Of a stretch of DNA of 20,045 nucleotides, positions 15,789-20,045 are shown one piece after another. Positions within the stretch are counted from its first letter, which is position 1. Each line of letters begins with the position of its first letter. This DNA comes from TMED69 sp036130055 (GTDB lineage Bacteria; Pseudomonadota; Gammaproteobacteria; Ga0077536): the NCBI GenBank assembly GCA_036130055.1, contig JAYYOR010000025.1:1-20045 (forward strand), read 5' to 3'. Under the pieces are notes generated by a model. It did not search any database. It saw only the letters and a list, made by a program, of their open reading frames with translations, and was not told where the DNA came from. A program made the position numbers and the translations under genes.

Positions 15789-16630
15789 GCCACTCAATTC
15801 CATATCGCCAGCCCGAAGAATTTTTAGCTTTTTACCAATTCAAAGATACAGCTAATCCTAAAGCCTTGCAAAATGTAATCAATGAAACTTATTCGAGCAA
15901 ATTACTTGGAACTATTATTTTGGCGAAAGAGGGGATAAATGGATCAATTATGGGGAATTCAGAAAACGTTAAAAAATTCATTACAACTCTTAAAAAAAAT
16001 GGTTTTTGTAATTTGACAATGAATCAATATCTATCTAGAAATGAAGCTTTTGATAGGTTTGTGGTAAAGATAAAAAATGAAATTGTAACGAGCAATTTCA
16101 AAGCGCCTAAGAGCAAAATGAGTTTTTATATTGAACCAGACAAATGGGATGAAGAAATCGTTAAGCCAAATATGACAGTTTTAGACGTAAGAAATTTTTA
16201 CGAAAGTAAAATAGGCAGTTTTTTGAATGCAATCAAACCAAAGACTCGAAGTTTCAAGGAATTCAAGGATTTTATTACTATTAGACTTGCTGATCACCCC
16301 AAAGACAAGCCAATTGCCATGTTTTGTACGGGAGGAATACGATGTGAAAAGGCAGCGGATTTCCTGAATTCGATTGGTTTTTCATCTATATATAAATTGA
16401 ACGGAGGAATTTTAGGATATTTTAAAAAAAACAAAACAAAGAAATCTTTATGGACTGGCGACTGCTTCGTTTTTGATAAGCGGGTAGCAATAAACAGAAA
16501 TTTTGTAAAAATGAAATATCAACAATGCTACGGCTGCAAAACAATCATCACTCATGATACTTTCTTGTTATCCTCAGAAGAGTGGACTTTATGTCTCAAA
16601 TGCAAAGAAACAAGGAACAATGATGATTGA
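15785..16630 (+). CDS. trhO: tRNA uridine 34 hydroxylase, rhodanese-type
   Basis: TrhO (YceA) uses oxygen to make 5-hydroxyuridine at tRNA position 34, the first step toward cmo5U. The 281-residue protein has the acylphosphatase-like N-terminal domain with 'ILAKEGINGSI' (46-55), 'RFVVKIKNEIV' (91-101), then a rhodanese domain with 'VLDVRNFYESKIGSF' (132-146) and the active loop 'MFCTGGIRCEKA' (179-190), Cys181 being the catalytic cysteine. The C-terminus holds two CxxC pairs (248/251 and 270/273), likely a zinc site. It is about 70 residues shorter than E. coli TrhO, lacking the Cys/Arg-rich tail. Sitting directly after cmoA and across from cmoB, it completes the pathway in one place. Its stop overlaps the pgi start. 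Confidence 0.93.
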   Translation: MSHSIPYRQPEEFLAFYQFKDTANPKALQNVINETYSSKLLGTIILAKEGINGSIMGNSENVKKFITTLKKNGFCNLTMNQYLSRNEAFDRFVVKIKNEIVTSNFKAPKSKMSFYIEPDKWDEEIVKPNMTVLDVRNFYESKIGSFLNAIKPKTRSFKEFKDFITIRLADHPKDKPIAMFCTGGIRCEKAADFLNSIGFSSIYKLNGGILGYFKKNKTKKSLWTGDCFVFDKRVAINRNFVKMKYQQCYGCKTIITHDTFLLSSEEWTLCLKCKETRNNDD

Positions 16631-18209
16631 AAACGATATTGACAATCTGAACAGAATTGCTGAGTCAGAAGAAAAAATAGATATAATTAATTTCTTTAAA
16701 ACTGAAAATAACAGAGTGGACGAATTTTCTATCGATACAAAAGAAATCTTTCTCGATTTTTCAAAAAATCACTTTTCAAATAAAACATTACAGGAACTCA
16801 TTGGGTTTGGAAATAATCTAGGCTTTCAGAACAAAGTTTTACAAATGTTTGAAGGAAAAGAAGTTAATAGTACAGAGAAAAGAAAAGTACTTCATTTTCT
16901 TCTAAGAAATCATAGTAATGAGCAATTCAATCATCTGTCTAACGAAAAAGAAATTATTAAAAAACAACTTGCCGAATTAGAAAGTCTGGTGAATGATCTC
17001 AAGGATAAGAGGACAGCAAAAAGGCCAGCGAGTGCATTTAAAAATATAATTGTTGTCGGTATCGGTGGCTCCCACCTGGGGCCTGAGTTAGTAAGCGAAG
17101 CTTTGATCAATTATCACCAGAAGCCCTTTAACATGCAGTTTTTGGTGAATGCCGATCATACTGAATTCGATTTGAAAACCGGAAGATTGGATGCGAGAAA
17201 AACGTTAATTGTAGTTATCAGCAAATCAATGACCACGGCAGAGACAATACTCAATTTAAAGGCTCTAAAAGAATGGCTGATCAGCCAAGGTGTTGATAAA
17301 AGCAAAATCGGAAATCACTTTGTGATTGTTAGTGGGCAAAATGCGGAACACGATGAGATAGATTTTAAACCCTTTAGAAGACTTAGATTTGAAGAATGGG
17401 TTGGTGGGCGATTTTCTCTCTGGTCCAGTGCTGGGTTACCAATAGCGCTTCAGATAGGTTTTAAAAACTTTGAAAGATTACTAGCAGGAGCTGCTGCAGT
17501 AGACGAAGCGTTTCTTAACGTTGACATACAAAGAAACATTCCAAAAATTCTAGCGCTCATAGCTTTTTGGAATAATAACTGTATGAATAAACCATCTTAT
17601 GCTGTAATCCCATACGATACTAGACTTAAACTTCTGCCACAGTATCTGCAGCAATTAGAGATGGAAAGCAATGGTAAATCTGTCGGTATTGATGGCAAAA
17701 TGCTGCGACAACATTCCGCTCCACTTACATGGGGAGGAATCGGCACCAGCAGTCAGCACGCAGTCTTCCAATTCCTCCATCAAAGCACTTATAAAGTACC
17801 AATTGATTTTATAATGACATTAGAATCGCCAGAAAGTCATTCAGAACTTCATAGGAATCAAGTAGCAAACTGTATCGCGCAGTCTGAGGCCTTGATGGTG
17901 GGAAATAAAAACAATATTGACAAAACCACTGAACCTTACAAATTGATTAGCGGCAATGTTCCAAGTAATACCATAATCTTAAAAAAATTAACGCCATATT
18001 CCCTTGGTTCACTGTTAGCAATTTATGAGCATAAAACTTTTTTTCTTAGTACTATTTTGTCAATAAATGCTTTCGACCAGTGGGGTGTTGAAAAAGGAAA
18101 GTTATTGGCAAAAACAATTGAAACAGACTTAAAAAGAAAACGGATGTCGCCGCACGATCCTTCGACCGAAAAACTTTTATCACTATTTCTTAAACACAAT
18201 GAAGATTAA
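16623..18209 (+). CDS. pgi: Glucose-6-phosphate isomerase
   Basis: Pgi interconverts glucose 6-phosphate and fructose 6-phosphate in the cytosol. The protein has 528 residues from ATG 16623. Evidence is 'VVGIGGSHLGPELVSEAL' (144-161), the family signature 'GGRFSLWSSAGLPIAL' (261-276), Glu348 in 'EMESNGK', His379 in 'GTSSQHAVFQ' (usually GTNGQH, here S-S for N-G), and Lys493 in 'WGVEKGK'. The start is chosen because AAGGA (16612-16616) sits six bases upstream; ATG 16620 is only three bases away from it, and the frame's earlier codon at 16554 lies deep in trhO. The gene overlaps trhO by eight bases and sco by 11, so it belongs to the cmoA-to-psd operon. Confidence 0.95.
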   Translation: MIENDIDNLNRIAESEEKIDIINFFKTENNRVDEFSIDTKEIFLDFSKNHFSNKTLQELIGFGNNLGFQNKVLQMFEGKEVNSTEKRKVLHFLLRNHSNEQFNHLSNEKEIIKKQLAELESLVNDLKDKRTAKRPASAFKNIIVVGIGGSHLGPELVSEALINYHQKPFNMQFLVNADHTEFDLKTGRLDARKTLIVVISKSMTTAETILNLKALKEWLISQGVDKSKIGNHFVIVSGQNAEHDEIDFKPFRRLRFEEWVGGRFSLWSSAGLPIALQIGFKNFERLLAGAAAVDEAFLNVDIQRNIPKILALIAFWNNNCMNKPSYAVIPYDTRLKLLPQYLQQLEMESNGKSVGIDGKMLRQHSAPLTWGGIGTSSQHAVFQFLHQSTYKVPIDFIMTLESPESHSELHRNQVANCIAQSEALMVGNKNNIDKTTEPYKLISGNVPSNTIILKKLTPYSLGSLLAIYEHKTFFLSTILSINAFDQWGVEKGKLLAKTIETDLKRKRMSPHDPSTEKLLSLFLKHNED

Positions 18210-18843
18210 AAAAAACAATAAAAATAAATTTCCCTTTTTAGTAATGATTATGTCAGCAAGCTTCATTTTAGGAATGTACATATCAATTAATAGGACACAA
18301 ACCGATAGCAATAAATATGAGGGATTGCTCTGGCCTAATCCGCCAAGAATGGCAGAGTTTAATTTATTTGAGATGAATGGAAATAAACTAACAAATAATG
18401 ATCTAATTGGTAGTTGGAAATTAATTTTTTTTGGGTTTACTCATTGCCCTGATATATGTCCGGCAACGCTTTCAAAGCTGAAAACCGCCGAAGAAGCCCT
18501 ATTGAATGAAAAAGTTTTTAAAAATAGCAAAGTAATATTTGTTTCAGTAGATCCAAAGAGAGATACAAAAGTGCTTGTAAAACGATACCTAGAGAATTTT
18601 TCGGATACCTTCCTAGGAATTACAGGAGACGAAGCTCAAATAAAAAAATTGAGTAAATCGTTGGGGGCTGTTTTCTATCAGAAAAAAACTGATGACAATA
18701 GTATAATCATCGACCATTCATCCAGCTTGTTTTTTGTCTCGCCAGATAATGATCTATTAGGAGTGCTTACTCAACCTTTCAGTTCAAAGGAGGTGGTTGA
18801 ATTGTACCTAAAAGTCACTGAATTCTATGGTGAAAGGCTCTAG
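18199..18843 (+). CDS. Sco1/SenC-family copper chaperone for cytochrome oxidase
   Basis: The 214-residue protein has a lysine-rich start and one N-terminal membrane helix (about 11-30), leaving a periplasmic thioredoxin-like domain. The Cu-binding motif is 'FGFTHCPDICPATL' with Cys83 and Cys87, and the third ligand is His173 in 'IIDHSSSLFFV'. Proteins of this kind insert or reduce copper for the Cu(A) site of cytochrome c oxidase. No oxidase subunit is present in the window. The ATG at 18199 lies inside the pgi end (11-base overlap), suggesting coupled translation, though no clear Shine-Dalgarno is seen. It is followed after 20 bases by psd. Confidence 0.93.
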   Translation: MKIKKNNKNKFPFLVMIMSASFILGMYISINRTQTDSNKYEGLLWPNPPRMAEFNLFEMNGNKLTNNDLIGSWKLIFFGFTHCPDICPATLSKLKTAEEALLNEKVFKNSKVIFVSVDPKRDTKVLVKRYLENFSDTFLGITGDEAQIKKLSKSLGAVFYQKKTDDNSIIIDHSSSLFFVSPDNDLLGVLTQPFSSKEVVELYLKVTEFYGERL

Positions 18844-18863
18844 ACAATTTACACCAAATAAAA

Positions 18864-19682
18864 ATGTTTAACACTACAATCAAAGTAATAACATCGCGGC
18901 TTATCGGAAAAGTAGCAAATATAAAAAATAAAAGTATCTCTTTACCTTTAATATATCTTTTTAAATTTTTTTTAAAAATAAATGATGATGTAGATAATCA
19001 AAGGCACAATACCCTTAATAATTTTTTTATCAGAGAAAAAGATGAATACCTTGAACTAGAAAAGGATGAAAAAATATTCTGCTCTCCCGCCGAAGGAACT
19101 ATTTCTCAACATGGCAAAATTCAAAACTCTACATTAATTCAAGCAAAAGGAAAATATTTCACTCTGAATCAGTTGTTTGGAGGAGATGAGAATTTATGCC
19201 AACGATTTGAAGAAGGCAATTTTTTCACAGTATATCTTGCGCCGACCAACTATCACCGCGTTCATATTCCGAGAGCTGGTATTCTAACAAAAATCAGATA
19301 CATAACGGGCGATTTACATTCCGTGTCAAAGAAAAACAGTGAACGAGTCGAAGGGCTATACTGCAAAAATGAAAGAGTCGCACTTTACTTTGAAAGTGGA
19401 AAGGGTCACGGCTTCGCACTTATACTAGTGGGAGCACTGCTAGTTGGAAGTATTGCCTTATCCTATACTGGTCATAAATTGACAGTCCATAAAAATTTTC
19501 CAAGAAATGAGACTATAAATGTTGAGCCCACGCAGTTAACGCAATTAGACGAAGTTGGACTATTCAACTTTGGGTCCACGGTGATTTGCCTCGCAACTAA
19601 GAATACATTGAAATTCAAAGAAGGTTTTGAAAACGACCTGGAAATAATGGTCGGACAGGCGGTGGGCTATTCTCTTTCGTAA
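18864..19682 (+). CDS. psd: Phosphatidylserine decarboxylase proenzyme
   Basis: Psd makes phosphatidylethanolamine from phosphatidylserine at the inner membrane, after self-cleavage that creates a pyruvoyl group. The 272-residue protein shows 'NTLNNFFIRE' (49-58), 'FCSPAEGTISQHG' (72-84), 'APTNYHRVHIPRAGIL' (126-141) with His134, 'GDLHSVS', 'NERVALYF' and the cleavage motif FGST, with Ser238 as the serine that becomes pyruvoyl (E. coli has LGST). At the position of triad residue Asp90 of E. coli (PADG) this enzyme reads PAEG, Glu77. It is shorter than the E. coli protein (322), which has a long acidic tail. No clear ribosome site precedes ATG 18864. It is the last gene of the plus operon, 20 bases from the convergent RRM gene. 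Confidence 0.92.
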   Translation: MFNTTIKVITSRLIGKVANIKNKSISLPLIYLFKFFLKINDDVDNQRHNTLNNFFIREKDEYLELEKDEKIFCSPAEGTISQHGKIQNSTLIQAKGKYFTLNQLFGGDENLCQRFEEGNFFTVYLAPTNYHRVHIPRAGILTKIRYITGDLHSVSKKNSERVEGLYCKNERVALYFESGKGHGFALILVGALLVGSIALSYTGHKLTVHKNFPRNETINVEPTQLTQLDEVGLFNFGSTVICLATKNTLKFKEGFENDLEIMVGQAVGYSLS

Positions 19683-19702
19683 AGCTCCGATTCTTTTCGA
19701 GA

Positions 19703-19960
19703 TTATCTTCTCTTATCAGGCCTTGGTCGTGCTTCGTTAACTCTCAATTCTCGTCCTTTAACTTCCTTACCATTCAGGTATTGGATGGCTTCTTCTGCAG
19801 CATTATTATCATCCATTTCTACAAAGCCATAGCCTTTTGAAAGGCCCGAGCTTCTATCCATTATGACATTAGCACTTTTAACCTCACCGTACTCGCTAAA
19901 AAGATCGGATAGTTCGTTATCACGTATGCTAAACGGCAGGTTTCCTACATATATATTCAC
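19703..19960 (-). CDS. Small single-RRM RNA-binding protein
   Basis: The 85-residue protein is one RNA recognition motif: RNP2 'IYVGNL' (3-8), RNP1 'KGYGFVEM' (42-49) and a short basic tail (PRPDKRR). Such proteins bind single-stranded RNA and are often cold-induced in bacteria; the role here is unknown. The start codon is GTG (19960), with AAAGG eight bases upstream (minus strand), which decides for it. The 85 bases right of it (19961-20045) are AT-rich and should hold its promoter; TAAAAT and TATAAA boxes are visible but no convincing -35. It ends 20 bases from psd, tail to tail, with no obvious hairpin between them. Confidence 0.93.
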   Translation of the reverse strand: MNIYVGNLPFSIRDNELSDLFSEYGEVKSANVIMDRSSGLSKGYGFVEMDDNNAAEEAIQYLNGKEVKGRELRVNEARPRPDKRR

Positions 19961-20045
19961 TTTTACAACCTTTTATAAACAAAAACTTATTTTAAACCAC
20001 TATTACAATAAAAGCACGATAAGTTTACTGTTATTCTCTTTAATT

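Noticed and set aside
16554..16622. Earlier pgi start inside trhO
   Set aside because: The extra residues do not match Pgi, and AAGGA at 16612-16616 is correctly placed for ATG 16623.
19683..19702. Bidirectional terminator between psd and the RRM gene
   Set aside because: The 20-base gap has no inverted repeat with a T-run on either strand.

Overview
This AT-rich, very gene-dense window looks like chromosome of a free-living, probably marine, gammaproteobacterium. The gene families point that way: CmoA/CmoB, TrhO, a gammaproteobacterial-style Pgi, Psd, Sco, an EmrAB pump and FecR-domain envelope proteins. A streamlined lineage of the SAR86 type is plausible, but nothing here fixes the taxon. 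I see no rRNA, tRNA, CRISPR array, insertion sequence or phage gene. The longest stretch without a gene is about 110 bases.

Layout. (1) Positions 1-4991, plus strand: the C-terminal part of an outer-membrane beta-barrel protein, coupled by an ATGA overlap to a 956-residue exported FecR-domain protein with a Glu-rich tandem-repeat linker and two related beta-rich modules resembling the TbpB/Slam-substrate barrel. An acyl-CoA dehydrogenase follows 15 bases later. (2) Positions 12337 down to 4997, minus strand: a tight six-gene operon encoding an EmrA-like adaptor, an EmrB-like exporter, two CoA-transferase-fold subunits (closest in layout to the ring-opening hydrolase IpdAB), a gamma-glutamyltransferase-family Ntn hydrolase and an acyl-CoA ligase. 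(3) Positions 12415-14011, plus strand: argC (type 2) and a glutathione S-transferase, diverging from the efflux operon over 77 bases in which two candidate promoters share the same -10 bases. (4) Positions 13997-16630: cmoB (minus) diverges from cmoA-trhO (plus), so enzymes for every step of tRNA wobble 5-oxyacetyluridine (cmo5U34) synthesis lie together. (5) The plus operon continues with pgi, a Sco copper chaperone and psd. A small RRM protein reads toward psd from the right edge.

How the genes may work together. TrhO hydroxylates U34, CmoA makes carboxy-SAM and CmoB transfers the carboxymethyl group. CmoB keeps all the ligand residues I can place, whereas CmoA appears to have lost its Asn132 and Arg199 equivalents. 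The six-gene operon plus the convergent acyl-CoA dehydrogenase suggests CoA activation, oxidation and hydrolytic opening or CoA transfer on an unidentified acid, with an associated exporter. The barrel/FecR pair resembles a type XI (Slam-like) secretor with its cargo.

The most interesting observations are the Slam-like/FecR pair, the CoA-transferase B subunit without the expected catalytic Glu, the altered CmoA binding residues, and a Psd whose triad Asp is replaced by Glu.
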